Shown: positions 27,360 to 34,574 of the stretch, one piece after another | Position numbering within the stretch: position 1 is the stretch's first letter | How the letters are laid out: every line of letters begins with the position of its first letter | NCBI RefSeq assembly: GCF_003129465.1 | Contig: NZ_QFFF01000001.1 | Coordinates: 2,155,501 to 2,219,500, forward strand | Direction of reading: 5' to 3' | Length of the DNA: 64,000 nucleotides | Source: Sphingosinicella humi | GTDB lineage: Bacteria; Pseudomonadota; Alphaproteobacteria; Sphingomonadales; Sphingomonadaceae | Notes under the pieces: model-generated | What the model was told of the DNA's origin: nothing | Seen by the model: only the letters and a program-made list of their open reading frames with translations | Database searches by the model: none | Position numbers and translations under genes: made by a program

Positions 27360-28193
27360 ATGACCATGCCCGCACCCCAGGCCAAGCTCGGCGCCCATTG
27401 GCTGAGCCCGACCGACATCCGGTCCACCCTCACCCGCATCCACGCGAACCGCAACGCCCACGACAGCCTGCTCCGCAACCTGGGCCACAGGCTCCATCAG
27501 CACGCCGACAGCGTCTCGCGCTCGCTCAAGGGCCTCGACGCGAAGGACCGCCCCTCCGTCGTCGGCAAGGCTGTCAGCGGCTTCCGGAGCGAACTCGTCC
27601 GCGAGAGCGCCGACGCCCGCCTGGCCCACACCCGCGAGCTGGCGGAGCTCGCCGGGCGGCTGAAGGCCGCGGCGGTCCACTACAAGAGCCCGGTCCAGAT
27701 GCTCATGCGCGAGACGCTCGGCTCCGAGCGGCGCAGCCGCCTCATCCAGCAGATCGCCAGCTCCGGCCCGGTCGAACTCGCCAGCCTGGCCGAGTATGCC
27801 GCCGCCACTCAGGACAAGGACCTCGCCGCCGCACTGTGCAGCCGAGTGGCCGACCTGCCGCGCGCCGAGCGGCCGTTCTCAGCCGCCGAACTCGCTGGCG
27901 TGATGTTCGGCGAGCTCCACAGGGAGCTGAGCCAGGCGCTCGTCGAGGCAGAGCGGCGGGTCCTGGAGGGCCTCAACGCCGACACCGAGTTCGAGACCGG
28001 CAGGCCCCACCCGCAGCGGTCGCTCCAGATCGCGATGCTGAGGAAGCGGGAGCAGGAGATCGGCGCCTACGGCTTCGACGCCGACGATGAGGACGAAGGG
28101 AACGAGGCGGAAGAGACCGACTCGGACGAGCCCAACGACCGCATCGCGGCCGGCCTTCGTGCCCGCCGCGAGAAGGCATCCGCCGCGGCCTGA
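27360..28193 (+). CDS. Island hypothetical protein, helical
   Basis: A 277-residue protein, rich in Ala, Arg and Leu helices (for example SVSRSLKGLDAKDRPSVVGK and HTRELAELAGRLKAAAVHY), with an acidic stretch near residue 240 (DADDEDEGNEAEETDSDEP). AAGGAG lies upstream; the ATG at 27360 or the one two codons later are both usable. The layout (helical body plus acidic linker) resembles phage scaffold or replication accessory proteins, but nothing allows a name. Confidence 0.72.
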   Translation: MTMPAPQAKLGAHWLSPTDIRSTLTRIHANRNAHDSLLRNLGHRLHQHADSVSRSLKGLDAKDRPSVVGKAVSGFRSELVRESADARLAHTRELAELAGRLKAAAVHYKSPVQMLMRETLGSERRSRLIQQIASSGPVELASLAEYAAATQDKDLAAALCSRVADLPRAERPFSAAELAGVMFGELHRELSQALVEAERRVLEGLNADTEFETGRPHPQRSLQIAMLRKREQEIGAYGFDADDEDEGNEAEETDSDEPNDRIAAGLRARREKASAAA

Positions 28194-28246
28194 GCCGTGG
28201 CGCCATACAGACCCATCAAGCCAGTCCCAATGCAAGGAAATTGACC

Positions 28247-28519
28247 ATGGCCACATTCGTTTTCTACGCCGACGAGCCCCACAAGCGCCGCGCCGACGGG
28301 CGCAACACCCTGGTAGCCGCGGGCGCCACCGAGGCCGCCGCCCGAGCGGTCGCTGAGGCCCTGATCCGCCAGCCCGGCGCCCTTGAGGCGTTCGCGGCGG
28401 TCGAGCTGGGCGACTCCGTCCCGGCCTTCGTCGTCGAGGGCTTCGGCCCGGTCGGCTCGCGCGGCCAGTCAGTCTGGCCCGGCCGCACGCGCGGCGGCGA
28501 CTCCCTTCCGGGGAACTGA
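28247..28519 (+). CDS. Small island hypothetical protein
   Basis: A 90-residue protein (MATFVFYADEPHKRRADGRN at the start) with an Ala/Glu-rich helical middle and a Gly/Arg-rich end. AAGGA lies 9 nt before the ATG at 28247; a TTG two codons earlier is less well placed. Its stop lies 1 nt before the GTG of the next gene, suggesting coupled expression. Function is unknown. Confidence 0.6.
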   Translation: MATFVFYADEPHKRRADGRNTLVAAGATEAAARAVAEALIRQPGALEAFAAVELGDSVPAFVVEGFGPVGSRGQSVWPGRTRGGDSLPGN

Positions 28520-28520
28520 G

Positions 28521-28799
28521 GTGGACGGCTGCAAGGTCCACCTGACCTGGGACGCACGGCACGCGGCGACGCGCGCCATGCTCGCAGGCGAGCCGGTCGT
28601 CACGCCCATGGAGCTCTTCATCTTCATGGGCGGCGACCCCGACCAGTTCACGCCTGAGATCGAGGAGCACTGCATCCGCGACCTCAAGGCCCACGGCTAT
28701 CGGCTGGAGAAGGTCGCGATCGAGTTCTACGCGCCGGAACTCCAGGACCGGTGGGTCCGCCACGAGCACTGGCCGGAGGACGACCAGTGGCCCGAGTGA
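28521..28799 (+). CDS. Small island hypothetical protein, acidic
   Basis: A 92-residue protein that I start at GTG 28521, with GGGGAACTGAG just upstream and one base after the previous stop. It is rich in acidic and aromatic residues (MELFIFMGGDPDQFTPEIEE, then EFYAPELQDRWV) and ends in a Trp/Asp/Glu tail. Small acidic proteins on phage-derived elements are sometimes protein-mimic inhibitors, but this one has no recognised family. Confidence 0.55.
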   Translation: MDGCKVHLTWDARHAATRAMLAGEPVVTPMELFIFMGGDPDQFTPEIEEHCIRDLKAHGYRLEKVAIEFYAPELQDRWVRHEHWPEDDQWPE

Positions 28800-28813
28800 T
28801 CGGGCGCTGACAA

Positions 28814-28843
28814 TGAGCCCTGATCGACTAGGATCAGGGCTCA
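28814..28843 (+). terminator. 12-bp perfect hairpin between two island genes
   Basis: TGAGCCCTGATC pairs completely with GATCAGGGCTCA across a 6-nt loop. It lies 14 nt after the stop of the 28521 gene and 25 nt before the next start. There is no U-run, so it may act as an RNA end stabiliser, a weak terminator or an operator. Confidence 0.55.
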
Positions 28844-28868
28844 ACGTCAATTCGGGGAGGGGATAGAA

Positions 28869-29594
28869 ATGACGAGACTGATCTACGGGATACTTGCGGC
28901 GAGCGCGCTGTGCACCGCAGCGCCCGCCGAGGCCCGAAAGCCCAAGGAGACCTGGACCACCACGCGCGTCTCCGACCCCATCACGGGCGCGTCGAGCTGC
29001 GTGGTCGCCGCCTACGACCGGGTCGGCAAGATGGAGTTCTCCCGCATGGGATACCTCTACCCGGTCGTCGAGAACAATGCCTCGCTCGGCCTCCTGGTCG
29101 GTGTGAGCTCGGGAGGGCGGTTTCGCGTCCCGACCGGTGACATCCTCTGGCGGGTCGACCAGCAGCCGCACCGCGAGCTGAAGGCGGCCGACAATCCGGT
29201 CACCGGGTCGTCGCTCGCCCTGGAGCCGTTCAAGACCGGCAACGAGCAGGCCGACAGGGCCGTGGCCGACGCGATGGCCAAGACGGCCAACCTCGCTGCC
29301 TCCATGACCGCCACGAGCACGGTCGCCAGTGGCGAGAAGGCGAGGGAGATGCTCGCCGAGATGCTCGCCGGGAAGGGGCTCATCTACCGGCAGGCGACCG
29401 CGGCTCCGGCCTATGGCCTGCCGAGCGGCGAGACCTACCGCGTGGGCCAGCTCACCGACGACGAGCAGAGGCCGTTCCCGCTGGACGCGTCGTTCCGGAA
29501 GGCTTTGGCCGAGTGCGGCATCGACCCGAGTGCACAACAGGCGCCCACGACGGCCACGGAGCTCCCTGAGAGCCCCGACATGACGCAGGACTAG
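28869..29594 (+). CDS. Secreted island hypothetical protein
   Basis: A 241-residue protein with a clear Sec signal peptide (residues 1-22, MTRLIYGILAASALCTAAPA, cleavage after EA). The mature part holds TWTTTRVSDPITGASSCVVA and FRVPTGDILWRVDQQPHREL, a pattern seen in uncharacterised periplasmic proteins of prophages and sphingomonads. GGGAGGGG precedes the ATG. A periplasmic cargo protein in a satellite could alter superinfection or host envelope, but this is conjecture. Confidence 0.75.
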   Translation: MTRLIYGILAASALCTAAPAEARKPKETWTTTRVSDPITGASSCVVAAYDRVGKMEFSRMGYLYPVVENNASLGLLVGVSSGGRFRVPTGDILWRVDQQPHRELKAADNPVTGSSLALEPFKTGNEQADRAVADAMAKTANLAASMTATSTVASGEKAREMLAEMLAGKGLIYRQATAAPAYGLPSGETYRVGQLTDDEQRPFPLDASFRKALAECGIDPSAQQAPTTATELPESPDMTQD

Positions 29595-29662
29595 CCAGCC
29601 AGGCACGCTACACCGAAGGCGTCCAGGGAAGGCTGGACGGCTCCCGCGAGGTAGGTGAGTCC

Positions 29663-29818
29663 CTACTTGGGGAAGGCCAGCTTCAGTATCTCCGCTGTGG
29701 TGGCGCCGGGGTTATCCCCGCGCAGCTTGCGGATCTTCGCCTCCGCTCGCTGAGTGAGCGCATCGAGATCGACGGGCTCGTGTGCTTGGCCTTCGTTAGG
29801 CGGTGTTCGAACTGACAT
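29663..29818 (-). CDS. Small basic island protein (51 aa)
   Basis: A 51-residue ORF with AGGAG 8 nt upstream of the ATG. The C-terminal half (KIRKLRGDNPGATTAEILKL) looks like a small helical domain. It is below the size usually predicted. It is on the minus strand and closes the defence half of the island. I cannot assign a function. Confidence 0.5.
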   Translation of the reverse strand: MSVRTPPNEGQAHEPVDLDALTQRAEAKIRKLRGDNPGATTAEILKLAFPK

Positions 29819-29943
29819 GCCGAGACTCCTAATCTGATTCACCTTACCAGCTCACCTCTACGAGCGGCAGAGGCCACTAGGCAGCGAGTGCTACCTGCCA
29901 TCGGATGCCGGTTTCATGCGGCGACCAATCCATTCTCCGGACC

Positions 29944-30237
29944 CTAAGCCGCGCGGGGCAGCTTGATCTGGTTGAGCACCAGGAAGGCCACTCGTTCGTC
30001 GAGCACGTCCAGCTCCAGCTCTGCGCAGCGCTTGTCGCCGTTCTTGATGACCTGGACGACCCGCACCCGGCCGGTGAATGTGGGGTCTGGCCCATCGAGG
30101 GCGAAGCCGAGGGCCTGAAGCCTGGCCCTGTCCAGCCCGTAGTGTTCCTGGACCACGGGGCCTTCGCCACGACGCTCCCGATGGACTTCAAAGCGAATGG
30201 ATCGCCTAGGGGCGGGGACGTGCACCTCGGTAGTCAT
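29944..30237 (-). CDS. Small island hypothetical protein
   Basis: A 97-residue protein, beta-rich by pattern (RRSIRFEVHRERRGEG, TGRVRVVQVIKNGDKRCAEL, RVAFLVLNQIKLP). GAGGAG is 6 nt upstream of the ATG. A second overlapping frame (29877-30191) has no ribosome site and is rejected. Its 5' end overlaps the end of the next small ORF upstream by 32 nt. Function is unknown. Confidence 0.6.
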   Translation of the reverse strand: MTTEVHVPAPRRSIRFEVHRERRGEGPVVQEHYGLDRARLQALGFALDGPDPTFTGRVRVVQVIKNGDKRCAELELDVLDERVAFLVLNQIKLPRAA

Positions 30238-30379
30238 TGCGTTCTCCTCTCGTTGCGGGTGTTCGCTGCCGCGAGAGGATGCGGGCTAGGGACCGCTGTA
30301 CAGGCTTGAAGTCAGACACGCCTCGGTCAGATAGGGATCGTAGGCACGAACGTACGTCGGCCGGCGCCTTGGCGTTCAT
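30206..30379 (-). CDS. Possible small basic protein (57 aa)
   Basis: An ORF of 57 residues beginning MNAKAPADVRSCLRSLSDRG with an excellent GGAGGAG site 9 nt upstream. It is basic and helical and overlaps the next gene by 32 nt in another frame, suggesting coupling. It lies upstream of, and divergent from, the methyltransferase gene, where restriction-modification controller proteins are often found, though no HTH is evident. Confidence 0.4.
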   Translation of the reverse strand: MNAKAPADVRSCLRSLSDRGVSDFKPVQRSLARILSRQRTPATRGERNDYRGARPRP

Positions 30380-30546
30380 CCGTGCGATCTCCTCCAAAAC
30401 TAGGCTTATCCCCAACCTTTTCGCCTAGCGGCGCCAAAGGCGCTTTACGGAATCGGCTCGCATCTATTTTACTGGGGTTGAAGGTCCGGCGCGTTCTGGG
30501 CATAGAACGCATCGTGAACAGTGAGGTGACAAAAAGGGGTGCCGTC

Positions 30547-31500
30547 ATGCATTCGATCGAACTTTGCGCGGGTGCGGGCGGGCAAGCCATCGGACTTGAG
30601 ACGGCCGGTTTCGAGCACGAGGCCCTGGTCGAGATCGACCGGCACTGCTGCGACACGCTGCGCCTAAATCGACCGTCTTGGAATGTGATTGAGGACGACC
30701 TCCGCATCTTCAAGGAGCGTGCGAGCGACTATGCCGGCGTGGAGCTCGTCGCTGGCGGATTGCCCTGTCCGCCGTTCTCCGTAGCGGGCAAGCAGCTCGG
30801 CGCACTGGATGAGCGAAATCTCTTTCCGGATGCGCTCGACATCATCGATGCTGTCCGGCCGAAAGCAGTTATGATCGAGAATGTCCGCGGTTTCCTGGAC
30901 GCGGTTTTCGAAGATTACAGGCTGGGGCTGAAGAAGCAGCTTAAGAAACTTGGATACGAAGCGGACTGGCGGTTGCTCAACGCCTCCGACTTTGGTGTTC
31001 CCCAGCTCAGGCCCCGCGTCGTCATCGTGGCCACGCAGGCCAGCTTCTGGTCGGATTTCGAATGGCCCACAGTCGAGCGGGTCAACCCCAAGACAGTGGG
31101 ACAGACGCTGGTCGATATGATGTCTGCGAACGGCTGGCATGGTGCCAAGCAGTGGATGGCCCGCGCTAACGACATCGCACCGACGATCGTCGGGGGTTCG
31201 AAGAAGCACGGAGGGCCGGACCTGGGGCCGACGCGCGCAAAGAAAGCCTGGGCGTCGCTCGGCGTGAATGGGCACACGGTTGCCGACGCTCCGCCCGAAC
31301 CGGACTTTGTCGGGATGCCGCGGCTGACCGTACCCATGGTGGCGCTGCTGCAGGGCTTCCCCCCAGAGTGGAAAATCTCCGGTCGAAAGACCGCAGCCTA
31401 CCGCCAGGTTGGCAACGCTTTCCCGCCGCCGGTGGCCGCCGCAGTTGCAGCCCAATTGAAGAAGGCAATCAGCGTCAGGCGATCCCTAGCTGCTGCTTGA
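30547..31500 (+). CDS. DNA cytosine-5 methyltransferase
   Basis: A 317-residue C5 methyltransferase with all main motifs: I (ELCAGAGGQAIGLETAGF), IV (GGLPCPPFSVAGKQ, catalytic Cys), VI (MIENVRGFLD), VIII (QLRPRVVIVA) and X (YRQVGNAFPPPVA); the target-recognition region between VIII and IX is short. The ATG at 30547 is set by motif I; upstream in-frame codons give no homologous sequence. It converges with the HNH nuclease gene, overlapping it by 26 nt, and belongs with it and Vsr to one restriction-modification module. Confidence 0.93.
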   Translation: MHSIELCAGAGGQAIGLETAGFEHEALVEIDRHCCDTLRLNRPSWNVIEDDLRIFKERASDYAGVELVAGGLPCPPFSVAGKQLGALDERNLFPDALDIIDAVRPKAVMIENVRGFLDAVFEDYRLGLKKQLKKLGYEADWRLLNASDFGVPQLRPRVVIVATQASFWSDFEWPTVERVNPKTVGQTLVDMMSANGWHGAKQWMARANDIAPTIVGGSKKHGGPDLGPTRAKKAWASLGVNGHTVADAPPEPDFVGMPRLTVPMVALLQGFPPEWKISGRKTAAYRQVGNAFPPPVAAAVAAQLKKAISVRRSLAAA

Positions 31501-32281
31501 GTGCGGATCGCTTCTTTTTGTCGTCCCACGCCCTGATGAGCTGCTGATGATTGGGCGGTAGATCGACCCACTTTGTGAGTTTGTAGGTGCTCCGGATGAA
31601 TCCCTCGGGCGTCTTATAGCGCCCGGTCTCAATCTCCATGCCGATCACGGGATAGCGCAATTCTCGAAGGCGCTTCTGCCAATCCTCCTGCCTCTCGTGG
31701 ACATTCGCGATGTCCTCGATGAGGTGGGAGTCTACGGCCACGCCCTGATGCATCTTGAGAAAGCGGGCAATCCTTTCATGGACTGACTCGATGGCTATCA
31801 ACTCGGCCATCTCGGTCGGGTCGAATGACTTAAAGAAGTCCCGCTTGCCGTGGTTGCACTGCACGCAGATTGCCCAGAGGTTCTCGTCAACTGTCAGCCC
31901 GCCCCAGGTCTGGGGCACCTTATGATCGACCTGCAGCCTTATCCCATCGCGTTCGATGGATAGGCCGCACATCTGGCATCGACCCTTGGCTAGGTTCAGT
32001 ATCCGCGCGCGCTGCTTGCCTGAGATAGCGCCGGAGTCAGTTTGAACGTTCTGCTTCTCGCCCTTGTAGCGATAGGCCCAGCGCCCATCTTCCTTGCTAT
32101 AGGGAATGTCGTAATGTTTTCTCAGGTGCCGCAACCGCCTCATTAGCTGCTCCTGGTCGCCGGCCCCGCCGACCTGCGCGCGAATTTCCGGGGCCGTGAG
32201 GCCGCTAGGGTGCTTCTTTAGGAGTTCGAGCACCTCACGACCTGCGGCGGTTCCCTCCTTGTTCAATGGCTTGGATGACAT
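31475..32281 (-). CDS. HNH endonuclease, probable restriction enzyme of the C5-methylase module
   Basis: About 268 residues. An N-terminal winged-helix-like part (VLELLKKHPSGLTAPEIRAQ) precedes an HNH domain with CQMCG, RLQVDHKVPQTWGG and WAICVQCNHGKRDFF, giving two zinc CxxC pairs and the catalytic His. The C-terminus is helical. The ATG at 32281 shares the palindrome CATG with the ATG of the divergent vsr gene. An upstream ATG (32320) or GTG (32344) would make the genes overlap. Position next to a methylase and vsr supports a type II restriction role. Confidence 0.85.
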   Translation of the reverse strand: MSSKPLNKEGTAAGREVLELLKKHPSGLTAPEIRAQVGGAGDQEQLMRRLRHLRKHYDIPYSKEDGRWAYRYKGEKQNVQTDSGAISGKQRARILNLAKGRCQMCGLSIERDGIRLQVDHKVPQTWGGLTVDENLWAICVQCNHGKRDFFKSFDPTEMAELIAIESVHERIARFLKMHQGVAVDSHLIEDIANVHERQEDWQKRLRELRYPVIGMEIETGRYKTPEGFIRSTYKLTKWVDLPPNHQQLIRAWDDKKKRSALKQQLGIA

Positions 32282-32753
32282 GGTTGATAGGCTGACAGTG
32301 GACCGGCGCTCGGTCAACATGAGTCGGATACGTTCCCGGAACACTCGGCCCGAGATGGTCGTGCGGCGCCTGCTGCACGCCGCGGGTTACCGCTATCGAC
32401 TTCAAAGGAAGGACCTGCCGGGCAAGCCGGACCTGGTGTTTGGGCCGCGGCGCAAGGTGATCTTTGTCCATGGGTGCTTTTGGCATCAGCATGAGGACAC
32501 AACCTGCCTCGATGGCCGGAGGCCCAAGTCGAACACCGGCTACTGGCACCAGAAGCTCCACCGAAACGTGGAGCGCGATCGCCAAAATGAGGACGCGCTT
32601 AGGGCGATGGGCTGGGATGTCATGACAGTATGGGAGTGCGAAACCGAAAAGACCGGAGCCGTAGGATTGCTGGAGAGGTTGCGCAGATTTCTCGATACAC
32701 CTGGGCCAAAATGCCACGCGCTACCAATGCGCGCCGCCTCAAAGCCGACATGA
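32280..32753 (+). CDS. vsr: Very short patch repair endonuclease
   Basis: A 157-residue Vsr nuclease, which nicks T:G mismatches that arise from deaminated 5-methylcytosine. Family marks are MSRIRSRNTRPEMVVRRLLH, LPGKPDLVFGPRRKVIFVHG with the catalytic Asp, GCFWHQHEDTTC (zinc ligands), RPKSNTGYWHQK and VMTVWECE. The N-terminus MVDRLTVDRRSVN fits the family, so the ATG at 32280 is firm. It guards the island's C5-methylated sites. Confidence 0.94.
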   Translation: MVDRLTVDRRSVNMSRIRSRNTRPEMVVRRLLHAAGYRYRLQRKDLPGKPDLVFGPRRKVIFVHGCFWHQHEDTTCLDGRRPKSNTGYWHQKLHRNVERDRQNEDALRAMGWDVMTVWECETEKTGAVGLLERLRRFLDTPGPKCHALPMRAASKPT

Positions 32754-32787
32754 CAGTCCAGCGCTTCTCAGGCTGCTCAGTGAGCGA

Positions 32788-34332
32788 TTACTTGCCGACC
32801 GCAGCTGTCTCGTCAACCGCGGGCTCCTCTGCCTCCTTCTCCGCAGCCTCTTCGGCCTGTCTTTCCTCGGCAAGCTTCAACAATAGCACGCTGGCTATGA
32901 CATTGGCCTGTTCTTCGAAGTCACCTTCCACGTCGAGCCCAAGGCCGCCATACCGCGTGCTTTCATCGAACATTCCTGGCGTTGCGTCAGAGAACCAGAT
33001 AGGGATTATAGAACCCTCGCCAAATCGCTCCTTGAACTGCTGCGACTCGAACTTGGTCCAGATTTTCTTCGGGTAATGATTGCTCAAGAAAGCGACGACG
33101 AACCGAGCTTCACTCCGGTAAATCGGTGCCAAGTAATCCTCAACATCTGACGCCAGAATTCGGTGCTGCTCATCCTTGTCGTAGAAAACCTCGACCTCAT
33201 TTTCTTGCAGGATGTCTCGCAACTTCTCTACGATCGAGCGATCTTCACCGGCAAAGCTAAAAGCAAAATCGTACCGCGAGCGGAATTCAATGGTTAGAAA
33301 TCCAGCCTCTTTTACAAATTTGCTCCATAGAATGTTTCTGATGAAATAGATGAATTTCGGATCTTCGATGGCCAGTTGCCGAGTGTAACTATCGAAGTGT
33401 AGCAGTTCTTGGAGATCTTCTTCTTCGCGCAAGAAGTCTGACAACCACCCCTTGTCTACAATCTGACCAACGCTGCCCCGGCTTTCTGAGTGCGCCATCA
33501 GTGCCTGGTCAATCGACAACGCACCCTCATCGCTGTCTGAAAGCCATTTAAGCAACAGCAGATAGGGCGCTCGACCGACGCGTCGGAATCGGCGGCCCCT
33601 TGCGAATTTCATTGCTCTATTAGAGAAAGTTCGCGCCAACTCGTCGAGAACGCGACCCTTCACAGCCTCCAGGCTGTTGCTGATTTCGGAGCCCGCATCC
33701 GACCGCTCGGTGACGCCCGCCAGCAGGCAGATATCATGGCACAAAAGTTGCGCGAGATGGAAGCTGCCCGCTGCATCTGCTGCAATCTCCTCTTTCGCGG
33801 CAATGCGGACATTGAGGGCCTGTTCCCCTTTAGCGATCAGTTCGCACACCTTCTCGTTCGAGTTCACTTCGAATCGAATAGTGTCAATTCGATTGTTCAG
33901 GTCGGGAGCGAAGTGGACGAGAGAGTTTCCGGCCTTATTGATGCCGATGAGAACGATTTTGGTGGAGTCGTCCTCGCGATCGGCGAGATCCTTCATAAAG
34001 TCCGCGATCGCGTGTTTTACACCGTCCTCAAGTCGGTGGAAGTCATCGATGACTACGAGGCCAGCGCCCTTAACCTCGGGAATGAGGGAGATGACATCAC
34101 GATCCTCCCGCCTACGAGCGCTGAGCTTTTGAGCCTTTCCTTGCAGCCCGATCTGCTCGATAACCGAAAGGACTGCCGTGGTCTTTCCAATGCCAGAGGG
34201 GCCCTCAACGACCACTCCGCGGCCAGGCGTACGAATTGCAACCCGTAAGTGGTCATATTCGCGCGGCTCCACGAAGGTGAACGTCGGGATGCCCGACCGC
34301 TTGAAAACTTCCTCTACCTTCGGCTCAGGCAT
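32788..34332 (-). CDS. NTPase-TIR fusion protein, candidate antiphage effector
   Basis: A 514-residue protein. A P-loop NTPase (AAA+/STAND-like) occupies about 20-230: Walker A GPSGIGKTT (44-52), Walker B GLVVIDDF (91-98), sensor-like VLIGINKAG and an Arg in DLNNRIDTIRF. A helical region follows (230-345), then a TIR domain (354-450) beginning YDFAFSFAGEDRS with the likely NADase glutamate E429 in WTKFES. A Glu/Ala-rich tail ends it. The ATG at 34332 has AGGGGGGA upstream; the longer frame has no support. It is AT-richer than its neighbours. By analogy with TIR defence proteins it would deplete NAD on sensing infection. Confidence 0.85.
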   Translation of the reverse strand: MPEPKVEEVFKRSGIPTFTFVEPREYDHLRVAIRTPGRGVVVEGPSGIGKTTAVLSVIEQIGLQGKAQKLSARRREDRDVISLIPEVKGAGLVVIDDFHRLEDGVKHAIADFMKDLADREDDSTKIVLIGINKAGNSLVHFAPDLNNRIDTIRFEVNSNEKVCELIAKGEQALNVRIAAKEEIAADAAGSFHLAQLLCHDICLLAGVTERSDAGSEISNSLEAVKGRVLDELARTFSNRAMKFARGRRFRRVGRAPYLLLLKWLSDSDEGALSIDQALMAHSESRGSVGQIVDKGWLSDFLREEEDLQELLHFDSYTRQLAIEDPKFIYFIRNILWSKFVKEAGFLTIEFRSRYDFAFSFAGEDRSIVEKLRDILQENEVEVFYDKDEQHRILASDVEDYLAPIYRSEARFVVAFLSNHYPKKIWTKFESQQFKERFGEGSIIPIWFSDATPGMFDESTRYGGLGLDVEGDFEEQANVIASVLLLKLAEERQAEEAAEKEAEEPAVDETAAVGK

Positions 34333-34481
34333 GCATTCCCCCCTAATCCCGCGGGTCAATGTAGCGGGAGAGTCGGCAGGGACAAGGCCGCTCGCTTCGG
34401 TGTCTATTCGGTGCCCGAACGCGCGGCGGGTCCGTTGCGTTGTAGAGTTCAACGCCTAAGCAGTTAAAAAAGAAGGAAAAA

Positions 34482-34527
34482 GTGGTGAGCCGTGCTGGAT
34501 TCGAACCAGCGACCTACTGATTAAAAG
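34482..34527. repeat. Right attachment site (46-bp direct repeat, within tRNA-Lys)
   Basis: The right copy of the island boundary repeat. It includes the tRNA-Lys 3' part from the anticodon loop to the CCA end plus 1 nt. Beyond 34527 the sequence continues as the 5' half of the tRNA, showing that the tRNA stays complete at this end. Confidence 0.93.
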
Positions 34528-34558
34528 TCAGTTGCTCTACCGACTGAGCTAACGGCCC
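34483..34558 (-). tRNA. tRNA-Lys (UUU)
   Basis: A 76-nt cloverleaf with encoded CCA: acceptor stem GGGCCGT/ACGGCTC (one G-U pair), anticodon loop CTTTTAA giving UUU, and the T arm around GGTTCGAATCC. The element inserted at its 3' end and restores the complete gene. Confidence 0.97.
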
Positions 34559-34574
34559 TTTCCGGGTGCTTCCC

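Larger units (their letters stand above)
19990..34527. mobile_element. 14.5-kb integrated island in tRNA-Lys, PICI/P4-like phage satellite candidate
   Basis: The element is bounded by a 46-bp perfect direct repeat (19990-20035 and 34482-34527); the right copy is the 3' part of an intact tRNA-Lys. Gene order from the left is tyrosine integrase, two small HTH genes, prim-pol/helicase, iteron array, unknown genes, terminase-small-subunit-like HTH protein, further unknown genes, then restriction-modification and NTPase-TIR genes. There are no capsid, tail, portal, large terminase or conjugation genes. Its genes use AGG arginine codons far more than the chromosome does. The int-alpA-primase-ori-terS set and the size fit a PICI-type satellite (inference); a P4-like or purely replicative integrative element is the alternative. 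Confidence 0.88.

Noticed and set aside
27071-28090. 339-codon frame starting in the hairpin region
   Set aside because: Arg/Pro/Gly-rich third-frame shadow of the 27360 gene without a ribosome site.
29877-30191. Alternative minus-strand ORF overlapping the 29944 gene
   Set aside because: Trp/Ser/Arg-rich shadow; the 29944 frame has the ribosome site and a protein-like sequence.
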